A program made the position numbers and the translations under genes. This document shows, in pieces, positions 1 through 13,500 of a DNA stretch of 64,000 nucleotides. The DNA is taken from the NCBI GenBank assembly GCA_914767715.1, contig OU612073.1:12772001-12836000 (forward strand), read 5' to 3'. Below the pieces are notes generated by a model. It was not told where the DNA came from, ran no database searches, and saw nothing but the letters and a program-made list of their open reading frames with translations. Within the stretch, counting starts at the first letter, position 1. Each line of letters begins with the position of its first letter. Source of the DNA: Membranipora membranacea (Eukaryota > Bryozoa > Gymnolaemata > Cheilostomatida > Membraniporidae).

Positions 1-941
1 TTATCACAAAACAGACTAGTAAGAGTGAACCTTATTGTGGTATTAATTGCCTTAAAATAAAGAAATCAATACTGTGCGGAAAAAAGCAAGGTCAGTTGGT
101 AAAGAAGATTTAACATTTCAGTTTCGGACTATTGAAAAGAACCACAGAAGCATCATTTATCATCATTACCTAGCCATTGGAAAATTACAAATAACTGAGT
201 TAATCCCTATCAGAATAGAGGGTTTAAGTGCCATTCTGGTTTTTGTCCACTGATCTAGACAACAGAGCAATAGTAATAAAACTGTTTTTTTGAAAAATTG
301 GGATGAAGTCTTCTCTATGCAAAAATGTTTTGACCATACATGACATCTATTTATATCACCTAGCCTGACACTTTATCATGGAATTGACAACTGACACATT
401 CAGCCATAGGAAAGTTAATGCTCGTTCAAGTTTGCCCAATATGTTACACAATGCTTTTTTCTGGTCCTCTTGGTGCCTAGGAATATCATTGGAAATTTGA
501 AGGTCTTTTATGATGTCCTGGTAAAGTATGTTAATGTGAGAATATTACAATTTCACACCCTACTCTAAAAGTAATCACCATGTCACCCTATATAACTTAT
601 AAGACAAGAAGTGAACCGAAATATAAAATATTCTATTGCACAGTCTATGAGAGCGCTTTATGATATTTACACCAAAAGTTAAAGGCCCCATTAACTCCTA
701 ATCTTGATTTCAAAATATTTCCCCTTATATAAAAATTGGGTTGACCTAATCAGGCTATCAAAAGACGTTACATTATTTTTAGCAGGATTATGATTCTTGT
801 CCTTACTGATGTGAGGCATGGTAGATAATCAGGTTTACATGTCAAACATCGGTTGCATCTAACTTTTTATATGAGAGGGTTTCACATAGAAGGTTAAATG
901 CAATTGATATAAACTAGTGCGGCAGAAGTTGTCTTCCTTAC
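1..941. other. 3' flank of G1, terminal exon unresolved
   Basis: G1's tail exon ends with a good donor at 942, so a terminal exon should lie here or beyond the window. Two weak minus-strand candidates have a phase-1-compatible acceptor and then a stop: 166-254 (begins DQWTKTRMALKPS, with an RMA triplet as in the conserved terminal motif of the paralogs) and 415-476 (short and basic). Neither carries the full EN.[ED]LE.RM motif, so I do not choose. Nothing else is recognisable. Confidence 0.4.
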
Positions 942-3900
942 CTGATTGATATGTGAGACTTGGTTGTGGTGGTTCAGACCATTGATTTGTATGCAGATCA
1001 TCTATAAACTTTGAGTCGATTAGCTGAACGTCAGTGTTCTGATAGGCCAGGTTTGCCTGTCCATACAGCTGCCATAGCTCACTGCTGTGCTTAGGTTTGG
1101 TGAGAGTTGAGCAGGAATTAGAAGATTTCAGTGAGAAACTTCTGGTGCTGATAATCTGACCCTGTCTCTGAAGCGATCTTTTGTCTAATGTTACAAACTC
1201 GTCGGGTTTAACTCCGGAATATTCTGCCACACAGCTGGGATCTGAAATAGTAAACGCATAGAAAGGACCTTCAGGCGTCAAAATTGTATGATGAAGATTC
1301 GGTAGGCCTTTTCAGAGACAAACCACAGTGAAACTTACAAGACTAGTATGGCTCAGTTGTAGAATAATCTTTGTCTTTAGCTCACTTTTAAAAACTCATT
1401 TACGACTGTTCTATAAGCATAATGAGTTGAACTTTCCGTAATTTTCTAACACAAAACACTCTAAAATGGTCGAGTGGGAGGTTTTATCGGAGGCTTTAGG
1501 TTGGTTTGTGGTTGGTTTTTGGCTGTACATTTTGGAAGACAGGTAAATTGTATAATTTCCTTCAATGCTTTGTTTTGTAATACTATGCAACTTGTTAGAG
1601 GAAATAAGTTAGCACACTGAATTTATTCATAAATTATTCATTTAATGAGAAAGTTTGGTTGCCTAATACTTATATATAGCTGGTTGTCAGTAATTCGTGT
1701 GTGATGCCATTGGATCAAAATAGTTTGAATCAGCACAGAAACAGCACCTATTGACTGATAAAGTAAGTGGTTTTCTACTTACTGTAATTGGTTCCGTCCC
1801 AGGTGTCAGCCGGTTTTTCTAGCGCATGTAAGTCATCCTCGTCGTTAGTGGTGAATGCCTGCGGAGCTCCGAGTATTTTGAGTAGTTTTCTGATTTTCTT
1901 AGATTCTATATAGCGCTCACAGTTTACGAGCGTTATAAGAATCAGTAAGAGTATTGAGAGGGACAATCCGATAGCCACCCCTATGTAGATTTCTGTATCA
2001 AGAGTGTGTAAGATCAATTAGATGGCTCTACAGAATTGTACTATTCCGTTCAATTCCGAATTGTACTTTGATTGAGTTTGCTGGATAGCATTTTTGTAGT
2101 GTATAAGCAGTCGAGTATGTATTTAGCATTGTAGAAAATTGTTGCTGTTCTCCTGGAGTTTCATGCTTTTTAGTCTTATTGGGAATTTAAGTTTGCATTT
2201 GCATATAGAAAAAGCCTGTTATTCAGCATATTGTATAGATATTCTTTGTTTCATTCCAGATGAAGCTATAGTTGTTTGCCATGAAGTGGAATTCCCATTG
2301 ATGACAATTACCTTACACCATCAAACATTCTCATTTAAAATAGAGGAGTTTCTATGAGTTTAAGGCTAAGTGAACTTACTTTCTCTGTTGTTTAGACGAG
2401 GCTGATATATACTGACTCTCACATCAAATCCTGCCGTAGCCTGAGAAACTTTGGCCTTTGGTGTAGTTGGGTCAGGGGGCGGTCGTGTTACGATGCCTTC
2501 ATTCACTTTTAACAAACAAATTATCAGGTTCCATGAATAATGCAGGATTTCCCAAAACATAACAGTGGAAGTGGCTGGAAATCTAAGGCAGATCGTTTTC
2601 GATATGATTGGCATAGAGAATTTTTATGATTGTTATTTGTGATTCATTCTGTACCTTTTGAGTATAACTAGTTTTTTTATAATTCCGGACATGTTCCGCT
2701 TAGTGTCTTAGGAAAAAGACTTACTTAATATCCTCAACACTTGCATAACCTCATGCAGCTTTGGTCATGTTATTTTGAGTGCAAATTGACTGCATATCAA
2801 ACGTTTGGAGTTCAAATCAAGACTTTTGTTCTTAAACTGACCATAGACCCACTCACCCACACAGTCGACATCCATGACAGCGCCCACAAAGTACTTGACA
2901 TCCCTGGACGGGCAGGTCTCAGACCCCTGGTTAGTGAATATCCCCGTAAGCTGCCACCAGGAGGGTATTACTCCCTGTGGGTCACAGTAAGCTTTACCCT
3001 CACATTTATGAACTATCCACTGATACAGGTGTATGTACTGGTCTGCTAGACCACCGTCTTCTGCTTCTGGAGAAAGCGTTACACATAAGGTTAGGGGAAA
3101 CGGGTAAATGAGAGGTGATATTCATACCTCAAATGCGCGCTGTGCATAGCTTATATGGTTGTAGAGCTAGAAACATCTAAACATTGGGTACACATTACTT
3201 TTTATATTTGACGTAAACTCCCACTTTATTACAAGTGTAGCTGGTTGAAACTCTATAAGTCCTCCTGACAGTTGGAGAATATTACATTATGGGATACTTA
3301 TTGCAAATAATGGAATGCTGTTGACATGTAGCCATGTAGGCCATCTGAGTGTAGCTTTACTTGTTATTGCTGCAATCACACCTGTAAGACAGCCCACTAT
3401 TTTGGCCTGACGACTCCTTGAGTTTTGATATAGGGACCGAGTTCAGTATTGTACTTACTGTACTTACTATTTGACTGTACTTACTGCATGACTGTACTTA
3501 CTGTGTATCACTCTGACACAGTCGTTTTTACCGATGCATCCTGAACTGGATATGTTGAGTATTTTGTTTGAGTCTGACGTGGCCAGAACTGTCACAGAGC
3601 GAACTACCATAACAGAATCACGCGCAGTGCAACCCTGCATTGGTAATCGCCTCCCCTGACAAGCGTACAACATCAAACTCTGTGCAACATCTAGAAGTAT
3701 GAACAAAAATCACATCTAGTTGATTGGAAAATGGCCAGTGACAATAGTATGGTAATCTACAAATTGATTCTTTACAATGTACAAGAGAACATAACACGAA
3801 TAGGAAAAATCAGCAAGTTACCTAACAATAGTAGCTTTTTTGTAGATATGGATCTCTCCGTCACAATGCAGCTTAGAAATCAGATTAACACCAAACTCAC

Positions 3901-4033
3901 CTGATTTATTAGAAAAAACTTGGTGTTTAACAATGTATACAATAGGACACTCACATGAACTGACTAATGTTATTCTGCAACCAAGCAGCAGAATGGCGAA
4001 TACAGCGTGTATGATGTTTCCTCTTTGATCCAT
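942..4033 (-). CDS. G1: type I membrane SUEL-like lectin receptor (3' end not resolved)
   Basis: Exons 5' to 3': 4033-3955 signal peptide, 3690-3502 ectodomain first half, 3066-2857 ectodomain second half, 2505-2380 Thr/Pro stalk, 1992-1783 membrane segment and start of tail, 1241-942 tail. All junctions are phase 1 and the frame stays open for 371 codons. Signal: MDQRGNIIHAVFAILLLG. Ectodomain: ACQGRRLP, GC, SGC, NDC, then KCEGKAYC, SWW, ETC, KYFVGAVMDVDC, giving eight cysteines in the SUEL-like spacing. The membrane exon reads YIGVAIGLSLSILLLILITL, then NCERY and LGAPQA. The tail has EYSGVKPDEF and NSCSTL and is the longest tail exon of the family (100 codons). The ATG chosen is the one directly before the hydrophobic stretch; an upstream in-frame ATG adds a hydrophilic leader. 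Ligand and function are unknown; role as a surface receptor is inferred from architecture. Confidence 0.72.
3453..3501 (-). repeat. Four tandem copies of a 5' splice-site consensus
   Basis: The G1 donor after the first ectodomain exon (GTAAGT at 3501-3496) is followed on the minus strand by three more GTAAGT copies at 3484-3479, 3467-3462 and 3458-3453, embedded in a repeated AGTAAGTACAGT unit. Spacings are 17, 17 and 9 bases. Confidence 0.8.
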
Positions 4034-4783
4034 GATCTTTTGATATCCGTATGGTATATAGCTGTACACAATAAGGCAACATGAGCACGCTGAGCAAACC
4101 TTGAAATTGTATCTATTCCCCTGGCTGTACTGTTAGTTTGATGGGTGGGACATCGACATCAATAACGTGGAATTTTTAATTTGATTGATCAGCCATTTAA
4201 CTAGGGCAGGGCTACGCTGGGCGGAATTAATGATGTATTTCTACATAATATAAACAACATCATTTATTCAAAAAAGTGCCTTTTACCATTTTGTTCACTG
4301 TGGTTTAAAATGTGACACCTGAGAAAGAAATCATTAGGGCTCATTTGCATTTGACCCAGAATACATCGAAACTTGAGTGTGTGTTACTAGCAAAAGATCT
4401 TCTCTCATTTCTGCCTGAGTTGCGCTCCTGATGCTAAGAAATTTCACTCTCAATTTCAAAAAATATTATTGTTATGGATGTTTTCTTTATTTGACATTCA
4501 CAAGTAAAAAGATCATCTATCATTGTCTATCTAGAGACATCAAAAAGGTAATGGATTTAAAACACTTAACACAATAAAGCTGCTATGTCAATGAGCGTTT
4601 AAGTTATTTTTAATCATTGCTATAATTAATTAAAATAAGTGACAAAAAATAATTATGTTTTTGACAAAGAGTACTTTTTACCACAAAACCAGTTGAAAAT
4701 AATAGATTACAATAAACAGCAGTATAGTCCTGGTGATGCCGATAATATCATTTTTGGTAATTCAAATCTTTTTCTCTAACTTT
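4034..4783. other. G1-G2 intergenic spacer
   Basis: AT-rich spacer holding the G1 promoter side and the G2 3' flank. A TATATA run lies about 24 bases upstream of the G1 ATG on the minus strand, close to the start for a TATA box. I see no exon, repeat or RNA gene. Confidence 0.5.
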
Positions 4784-7700
4784 TTAGTGGTAGGTTAGAT
4801 CTTCCTGTGATTGCCTGTAGTAAGTAAATGAATCATTAGGTGAAGCTATACCATCATCTCCTTCTGCTTGTACTCCTGAAATAATAAAAATAATCCAAAT
4901 TAAGTAAGGGATATTGGGTTAGAAAAAATCGTAGGGGAAACTGTGACGATGTCCTGCTATCCGTCTCATGGAAAACAGAAAAATACTAATTTGTTCCAAT
5001 GGTCAGTTTAATTCAGAGGTAAATGAAGAATTTATATTTTTTTGGTTACATTTTGAAATATACACACAATGATTGAGAAATCATACACGGAGACTCATAA
5101 CCCTTTATCTGCCACTTTTACATCCCGCTTTTTTCACACACACACTTTGGAGTGCAGTTACCTCAATCGGATAGTCCTTGAACCCTCCCAGTTTCTGAAT
5201 ATCATTGATACTTGTAGTGCACTCAACTGTTTAGTCACAACGTTAAGCAACTATTATGACAATTACATGCGAACATGTAATTTCTTGACATATTTCAAAA
5301 TGGGAATGTGGATTTTATTGCGAGGTTGTGACTGATGTGGACATGCCAATGACCTCATAAGCAATGGTCACTGCCCATTAAGTGCATTGGATATAGTTCC
5401 TTTTATTAGAAGGACTCATTAAATGTTGGATATGGTGAGTAGCTGGCACAATTAGCAGTTTCCTCATTTCCCGATCATGGGTATCGCCTTACAAATTAAC
5501 ATTCCCTCCCCATGAGCAATCGTGATAGTCATTGGCTAATTTACTGATCTATGATCTTTGTAATGCTTATGGGATCAGAGAACTTCAGGGATTCAAACCA
5601 AGTAACGTGGTCACTTTCGCTGTCTGTTATTGCCCTACCCTAAGACCCAATCATAGTAATTTGAGAGAAATGTTGATAATCTTTGTGGATTTTATTTCTC
5701 ATTCTACCAAAGCTAGTACATAAGAAATAAACTACCCTAGGCCCTGCTGAGCAAGTTCCTCAATCTGTTCTTTTCATACCTTCAAATTCAAGAATTCCTA
5801 CCTGTACTTAGGTGAGGGAGCATAGAAGCTGGAAACCATTCATGTAACCCAGAGTTGTCCGCTCCTTGAGGTCTCTCGATAGACGCTGTATTATTGTTGC
5901 TTGCCTTTATCGATCTGGTGTCCTCGAGGTCATGATAGACATGGCTGTGATTATCCAGAATAACAAACTCATCTGGTTTGACTCCTGAGTACTCTCCTAA
6001 CACATCTGGATCTGTTAAACGAGACCATAGGTTCAAAAGCTTTTAGTGTATGGACAATACTAGACCAAGTCTGGTCCATTTGCCTTCATTCGGAGTTGCT
6101 CCCCTTCACTGGTCACGCAGCGTGTGACCAATAAAAAGGGAGCAACATGAATGCAGGCAAACTGGACCAAACTTGGTCTAGAACAATGCTGAATGGTTGT
6201 ATCGCCATATGTGTCACAGTCTCAGAAAGCAGGGATAAGTCGCATTTCTACTATTGTTTATATTAGAGGTTTAAGTTAGAAAACTTATTCTTGATTTCAG
6301 TTTTCTAATTTTTAGAAAACCATCTATTAGGACCAATAAGATGTGCTTTTTCAGAATCTGCAATCAGATTGGCTGAAAAATAAATATAAGGCCCTCTAAC
6401 ATTGGTTTAAAGTCGTCGCTAGGAATGGTTGTATCGCCATATGCATACTTTTCTCAATTTGTAGGTGACTGAGAAATTGAAGTGGTGTGAACAAATTCAG
6501 ACTTAAAGAATGTGAATATGAGAGTCATGGTAACTTACTTCTGCTATTCATGTTCCAGCCATCTATCTCATCGTAGGAGTTGTCCTGAGGTTGCGGTGCT
6601 CCTAGTCGAGATAGCTGTTTGCGGAGATGTTTGTTCTTGTTTTTCTTCTTGTACCTCTCACAGCAGTATATGGTTAATAAGATTATGATAAGCAGCACTA
6701 GAGATAAGCCTATCGCTACCGCTAAATAGATTTCTGTGAATATAGAAACAAAACCTCGTAAACTTTCCTTTCCATTTAATATGCCATGACCATCTTGGGA
6801 GATGGTCAGATATTGATGAGCTAATTACGCGGAGGGACAAGATGAAGGCAAGTGTGCCGAGACGGAAACCTGTTCTCAGACCATCGCTGATGATTGTGAA
6901 TCGGCAATGGTTTCAATTTAGATCTATATACCTATAAATTTCTCTGAATTCGCGATACATGATCAGCACTCGATAATTCAAATAATATTATCAAATATAG
7001 CAAAATATAGCCAACATTTCCAGTCAGAAGGACCAGATGTTACTGACATTTCTAGTCAGATGGACCAGATGTTACTATTTTTCCAGTCATCAGCTTTCTA
7101 ATGATCCACTTACTTTCATTATCTTCCAGTGCTGGTTTATATATCAATACATGGACAGGAAATGGCGTTGTTTCTGCTGGTGTGGTCGGTTTTTGTCTCG
7201 GCTGAGTTGGGGGTGGAGCTGTTGGTATTATTATATCTTCGTCAGCTGAAATGAGTAGTTACAGATTTATAAATATCGGTAGTTTGGCCGTTCAGAATAG
7301 CTATTTCAACAATGAAAAGTTGAAGTTAGATGTATGAGAGTACTAAGTGGAACGGAGCTGATGTGTAAGACTACCTAGTGGAACTGAGATCAAGTTTAGT
7401 ATCGGCTCATCAATGAACGACAAACTCAGTGGTTTAGGGTTTGCAAGATATGGATTTTATTCAGTTTGACTTTGATCAAAAAATTGAGGGTTTGAACAAT
7501 TAGACTTCCGTTTGAACCTGACTTCATATGTTCTAAATTCTTTTAAATATTTAAGATATGAGCGACTTTTTAACATTTTTATTAACAAACTAACAAACAT
7601 ACCGAAGCACTCTTCATGGATCAGAACTCCAGCAAAGTATTGTATTTCAGATTCATTTCCACACTGCTTGAAGGTGTTAGTAAGATCCCACCACTCTGGT

Positions 7701-8638
7701 AACGTTGCGTCAGTCTCGTCACACTGTCTCTTACCCTGACATAAGTGTGCTATCCACTGAAACAAGTACCTATACTCATCTGTCAATCCCTCATCCTTAG
7801 CAGCTAGATAGGCAATAACAACATAATAATAATATATAATAATAATAATATAAATAACATAGTGTAATTACAATTTTTTACAAAATGAATCGGGACTGTC
7901 TTACTTATGACTTCTTTCGGGAAATTATGACACCAATCTTAGTTGAAAACTGAAGATTGTATTTTGAACATACATAACAAAACTAGTTCTTTATACAACC
8001 AGGGAGAACTCCTTGATAAAATTATAATAATAGAACCAACTTGAAAACACTCCAGTGTATACGCAAAACTGGTGCAGGCAACTCCCAATATACGTTTGAC
8101 TTCCATTACAAACTCATTTCCCCTCAAGTTGAAAAATTGGATTATTGAAAAAATTGAAACCGAATTGATTAGCTGACATACTGTTGATGGTGCGTCTGCA
8201 CTCTTCCGCTGCCTGGCATCCTGTGGTATTATCTCTTCTCTGACTCACTTCACCTAATAGTGTCACATTGGAGTTAGTCAGTACAGTTACAGACTTAATT
8301 TTGATGACGGCATCTGGATGTATACAGCCTGATGCACTGAACTTGTCTCCCTGACAAAGGTGGACGATTGCTACTCCAGTTTTATCTGAATTGAAAAATG
8401 AATGGGATGCAGTTTAAAAGTGTGAAATGTAAAACATGACACATGCATGGCACAAGAACTTTATGTATTTGATTGACATATGCGTTTGACTTTGTTAAAA
8501 CGAGCAAGAGACCATCTCAAAACAAATTGGTAAATCCAAATTGTCAACAACTTACTGATTTTACCACTTACATGCTGCACCATGATCTAGCTCTCCTGAA
8601 ATGAAGAATAAGAACAGCACTGAGTAGATGTAACCCAT
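4784..8638 (-). CDS. G2: type I membrane SUEL-like lectin receptor
   Basis: Exons 5' to 3': 8638-8572, 8385-8182, 7803-7603, 7245-7114, 6733-6539, 6011-5802, 4875-4784; all introns phase 1; 366 residues. Signal: MGYIYSVLFLFFISGELD. Ectodomain cysteines: LCQGDKF, GC, GC, EEC, then LCQGKRQC, PEWW, QC, QYFAGVLIHEEC. Stalk is rich in Pro/Thr and ends LIYKPALEDNE, as in the paralogs. The membrane exon YLAVAIGLSLVLLIIILLTI is followed by YCCERYKKK, LGAPQPQDN. The tail exon has NPDVLGEYSGVKPDEF but no NSCSTL block. The terminal exon is unlike the EN.[ED]LE.RM ends of the paralogs and instead ends with tyrosines (FTYYRQSQEDLTYH). This is either a replaced tail end or an alternative terminal exon. Confidence 0.8.
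6061..6180. repeat. 120-bp near-perfect inverted repeat in a G2 intron
   Basis: The left arm begins TAGACCAAGTCTGGTCCATT; the right arm read on the other strand begins TAGACCAAGTTTGGTCCAGT and follows it for about 55 bases (TTTGCC, CATTC, GTTGCTCCC, TGGTCAC). The centre is short. It lies in the intron between the membrane and tail exons. It could be a foldback/MITE element or a hairpin-RNA source. Confidence 0.75.
7015..7077. repeat. Two-copy 31-bp tandem repeat
   Basis: Two adjacent units of the form CATTTCCAGTCAGAAGGACC and following AGATGTTACTGA, with a partial third (CCAGTCATC), just downstream of the G2 stalk exon on the gene strand, in the next intron. Confidence 0.6.
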
Positions 8639-10526
8639 TATATCCTCCGAGTGCCTCTTTGTTAATGTAAAGTTTCGCTCAGAATCTTAGAAGATATAGG
8701 TGAATTTGATTTTGCATTTGCGTTGTTGGCCATGTATGAATCTATCTTTGACATCATACCTTATACTAATATGTAACTAAACCTTTACAAATCCACTCTT
8801 GTGCATCCAGCTGAGGTTCCGAGTCATTGGGTAACCTGTACAAGTAAGACAACGGATTTGGCCAAAAAACTACCTGTTGATTTTTCTGTTGTGATGACAC
8901 ATTGCTTCATGGTGACACATCAGCACCATTGAGTACCTTCTTCAGCGAAATAACTGACCGTCCATGAAGCGTTACCTGTGTGTTGCTCTTTGCATTTTAA
9001 GAGATTGTGAACGTGGGTAGGCAATTCATAATGTGGTAAAAAATTTATAAACTTTTTTCGCCCAACAAAGCTTATTAGTCCAGCTGGGTTGAGTTCATCA
9101 TGCCATCGGAATCGTAATATCTTTCAGTATATACAAATAAATTTGGGAAGTTGTTTTCAATAAGTTTATTTGGGAAGTTGATATTTGATTTGATTAAAAT
9201 TTCACCCAGCAACACGTACATCTTGTACAGAAAATAAGGAACAAATTTGAAAATTTTTCTTTCTTAGTTCTGTCGGTACTACTAGATGCAGGCAATACAA
9301 GATGCATACAAAGTTGCTCCTCCCCATATTTGGTATCATTTTGAAGGTCTCAGTACAATTAAGAGCACAATGGCAACCTTTAAAATAGCCTATGTACACA
9401 GCTGATGCCATTTGCTTTACTAAAACGAAAGTTTTTCTCAACTTTTCTCAACCACTAAGGTTGTCTCCTCTTTGTCGCTCTATAACATTTCAGATCATGG
9501 TGTCCTGAAGTTGGGGGAAATTTTTGAAAAATATGATAATTGGCATTTGATTCACCATATTTATTTACCTGAGCAAATATCACAATCCCAAATGCGCAAC
9601 TATAGCTTTAGGCAGTTCAGGTCTTGGTTGGTCAATTAATACCCCCATGACATAGCTTCGGTGATATTTGTTCACAATGATATATCCTCATCAGTTAACT
9701 TCATCTTTTTCACAACATTCTTTTTGAATAGGGGGGTAATAACTCGTGATTTTTTTACACAAATTATTTACTGTCATTAGGATATATACCATGGTTACTG
9801 TTGTTTTTCGTTGTCAAGTGATTCACCAGCTATAAATCTGAGCAACGATTCAGGTGTCACACCAGCAATGTGGATAGGAAATGATCTTATCACATCCTCA
9901 TTACGCCCTGCGTCAGCTAAGAGTAAAAAAGCCTTATTGGTGCCAGCAAACTGAACAACTTGGGAAATGAAAATGCCCAGATCAAATTTTATTAGTGAAT
10001 ATATTATTATCAAAAATCAAATACATGAAAGAAAATGACGGTGTTCCAAAAAACCAAAACGAAAATATAATATATTGTACAAACTCTTGATTGCTGCATA
10101 GAATGCTATCCCTATTTTACCCGATGTTAAAATTAAGGAAAGTAAGTTTCATTGTTTCAGCGCAAGGTTTAGTAATGATCATGAAAAGTATGCGTTGAAT
10201 TAGAAACCGCATTTATTTGTTTACCGTCCAGTTGGCTGCAGTCGGTCTCCCAACCATCTGAGAGCGAATCGATTCAATTGCCCACAGTGTTACCATGTAC
10301 TGCTGCACTGTATATGTGATAGTTGGTACTATGTTATATCATAACAGCAGAGGAATTTCCCTAGAGTCGTCCGTGATGGAAAATCAAATGGGCGGTTTGG
10401 AACCAACCTCTAATGAATTTCCACAATTTCTACGAAATCCCAACGAAGTTCAAGAATATTTCGAATTAGGAATGCCGTGACCATACTTTGTATTCAGGAT
10501 TACATCCATATGAAGTCATAATTCCG
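8639..10526. other. G2-G3 intergenic spacer
   Basis: About 1.9 kb with no confident gene. It should contain the G2 promoter and the G3 3' untranslated region. A possible alternative G3 terminal exon at 9795-9916 is described as a finding. No RNA gene or long repeat is seen. Confidence 0.4.
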
Positions 10527-13500
10527 CTATTGGTTGTCATAATTCTGTGCTGCCAACATTCTCTGCTCCAACTCGATATTTTCTTCTGTAAACAAAAAGT
10601 CATATTTTTGTTTAAAAAATATGTTTATTTGGGAGCACCTTGTCAACTTGTCATCTCACTTTAACTTTAGTGTCGGAAACAAAGTTTGCACTTATTGCTG
10701 ATTTTACCAGTGATTATAGCGTGCAGAAACCTTAGTTCGGAGTTGTCTGCGAAAATATGCACACTCATGAATGGGCAGATAACTCTAATTTTGGTTGGAA
10801 AACCGCACAATCTGAATCACCGGGGATTGCAACAAATAGCTCATTCACCGGATAGCATTATGCTCAGTAAATAGTGTATCCAAAAAATGATCCTTAATTT
10901 CTATGGGAAATCAGGTCAATGATAGCATAATTGGAGTTCTAGTCCTGAACTTTGAGGGCCTATTCTAACATTGGCTTGTGTGAATGTTGACCCTTCTAAA
11001 TTTGTCAAAATATATATCGTCAAAGGAGCCACCTCCTTGCCTCCACCATGACTGCTAATGGGAATATTTCTTGACATGTTTCTATAATCAGGATTAACCA
11101 ATCATTGAACTCACGTGTTGTGTAATCGACGGGTCCAGTGTATTTAGCCTCCATAGATATATCAGGCTTGGTCTGCTTCCTGTCCATTCTGTCTAGAGTA
11201 GCGCAGCTGTTGCCCCTCCTCATGGTGCTGTTTAATGTATCATACATGATCTGCCCTGAGGACACCATAGCCTTTTTGTCTAATGTCATGAACTCATTTG
11301 GTTTGACTCCAGTGTATTCACCTAGCGCTTCCTCATCTACAATGAATAATGGGAAGTTGGAATGTTGTCACTCTGGCACCTTGCTGGTGATGATTAATGG
11401 TCACATTTGTGGATCAAATGATGATATTCACCATTACTTCCTTTTGAACTGCCTACAGTGGTGGCTGGGCTTTTTGTAAAATCGAAATGATGCAGAAGAA
11501 GACTCAGTGTTTGACCGTTGTCTCCATCAAATAACTTCCCATCCTCTCAGCTGGCGGATCTGATGGATTCATTTTGTTGATATTGACATGGTGACTCGGC
11601 AAAAGATGATTTCTTCACTGGTTATCCCGGGATGATAATGACTCATGGCTGATTCTTGAGAAAATATATGTCCCGGCTATCGATGATTCTGGGTTGATGA
11701 TGAAATATGTATGTTTATAACTAAGGAAGCACCCACAAACCACAAAACTCAGATAAACTTCAACCAACAACTATAACAAATCACCCATATCTCACACTCA
11801 GACAACTCTCATAATCACAACACTGACAGATCAAACATACTCATCCTTCTAACATCAAGGATGTGTTCTATCAGTAATAAGCAAAGTTGTCCAGAATTTC
11901 AATCACCTGCCCTCTGGAGAGTACAGTCTCTTAGCACTACCCCCCCCCCCTCTCCACATAATCAAGACAACTGAGGAAGTTAAACAAATCAATCTAGTGG
12001 ATGTGCTGAACAAGAACTCATAAATGAAACGGATCGTGGATAGAATAAGTCTATCTCAGCTGGAGTCTCACATACATACAGACAGACACTGAGGTCATGA
12101 GGATGTCACCTGAATTAATGAGATGTCACATTTCGAGATCATGAAACAATTCTGAGGTCTTTAAAATAACCTTGTCAGAACATTATTATCAATTGATAGG
12201 AAAACATAAATCAGTAAAGATGAGACATCTCTGTCATCAACATGGCACAAGCGTACAAATTAAATTGATAGATTCACAAAGCAAATGCGTTCCCCTCGCT
12301 CTATTTTTAGAGGTATCTAGTGTTCAGAGTGAGTGGGAACTGGTGGGAACTGAGTTCCTGCAAAAATATAGAGAGGGAACCTTTAGAATACAGTTCCCAC
12401 TGGATTCTGTTCAAAAACAGTGTCAAGTTGTCTCTTTTTACCAGATATCAATCATACTCTAACATACCCATATTTGTGCATAATTTGATCTAGAAATTGC
12501 AAGAAATTCTCAAAACAATTTTCAACCCAGAGAGTAGAGACCCACAAAGAAAAAAGTCCACTTATACCACTAGAGGTATCAAAACAACAACTTCATCAGT
12601 AAATGCTCTGGTTATTCGGTAATGATGGTGTTGATTCTCTGCTTCCATAGCCATCTCAAGAGATTACCCCCACACAGTCTGCTTTATCATGATAAATGAG
12701 CCAGGATAAGACAGATTATGCTTACAACTTATGTAATTCTAATCCTATAAAATGGATCATTTACCTTTGCCACTTTAATCATACCATCGCAACAAGCATA
12801 AAACCACAGGTGGAGCTGCTAGACTCCCAAAGAGTCTTAGTTAATTATGTTGTCCAATTAAATAGAAGACAGTGCACCCAGCAAAGTCATATACAAAGTA
12901 ATTGCAACCATTGTCAGTCCATGAGACAAAAGTTGATCCGCTATCGGACGATTTTATCTAGGCCTATTGTTATCAGGGTAGGCCTCCCAATCTGACCTAA
13001 AATGTGATCAGTCTTGATCTTGATCATGTTCTACTTACTGACTGTATCATCCCATCCATCCCTTCTGCCGTAATCGAGATCATCAAATGGATCGTCCTCA
13101 GCTGTTGGAGCTCCGAGCATTTTCAAAATTCTTCTGAACCTCTTAGAATGTCTGTATCTCTCACAGCAGTATAAGACTATGATTATCATTATGAGGATAG
13201 CTATAGCTAGTCCGATAGCTACACCAAGGATCGTCTCTAAAGAGTATAAAAAGACGGCATATAAAGACAGACTCGGAGCCTTCTTCTAGGCCACCTTTTC
13301 TCACAAAAAGTTAAATACTTTAGCACCTGTTGTGTTGTCATAACCTCAGTGGATTGAAGCAAAAGGGCTCACGGGTAATGTACAAAACGAGGCAATACGA
13401 AATCAAAACGATGTGAAACTTGGTGATGAAACCGTCAATGATTGCACATTCATGGTGATTACACATACAGTGCTCTACTTGATACCGAAACCCTCTTTGA

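Noticed and set aside
2741-3049. Plus-strand 102-codon open frame
   Set aside because: It is the antisense shadow of the second ectodomain exon of G1 (2857-3066).
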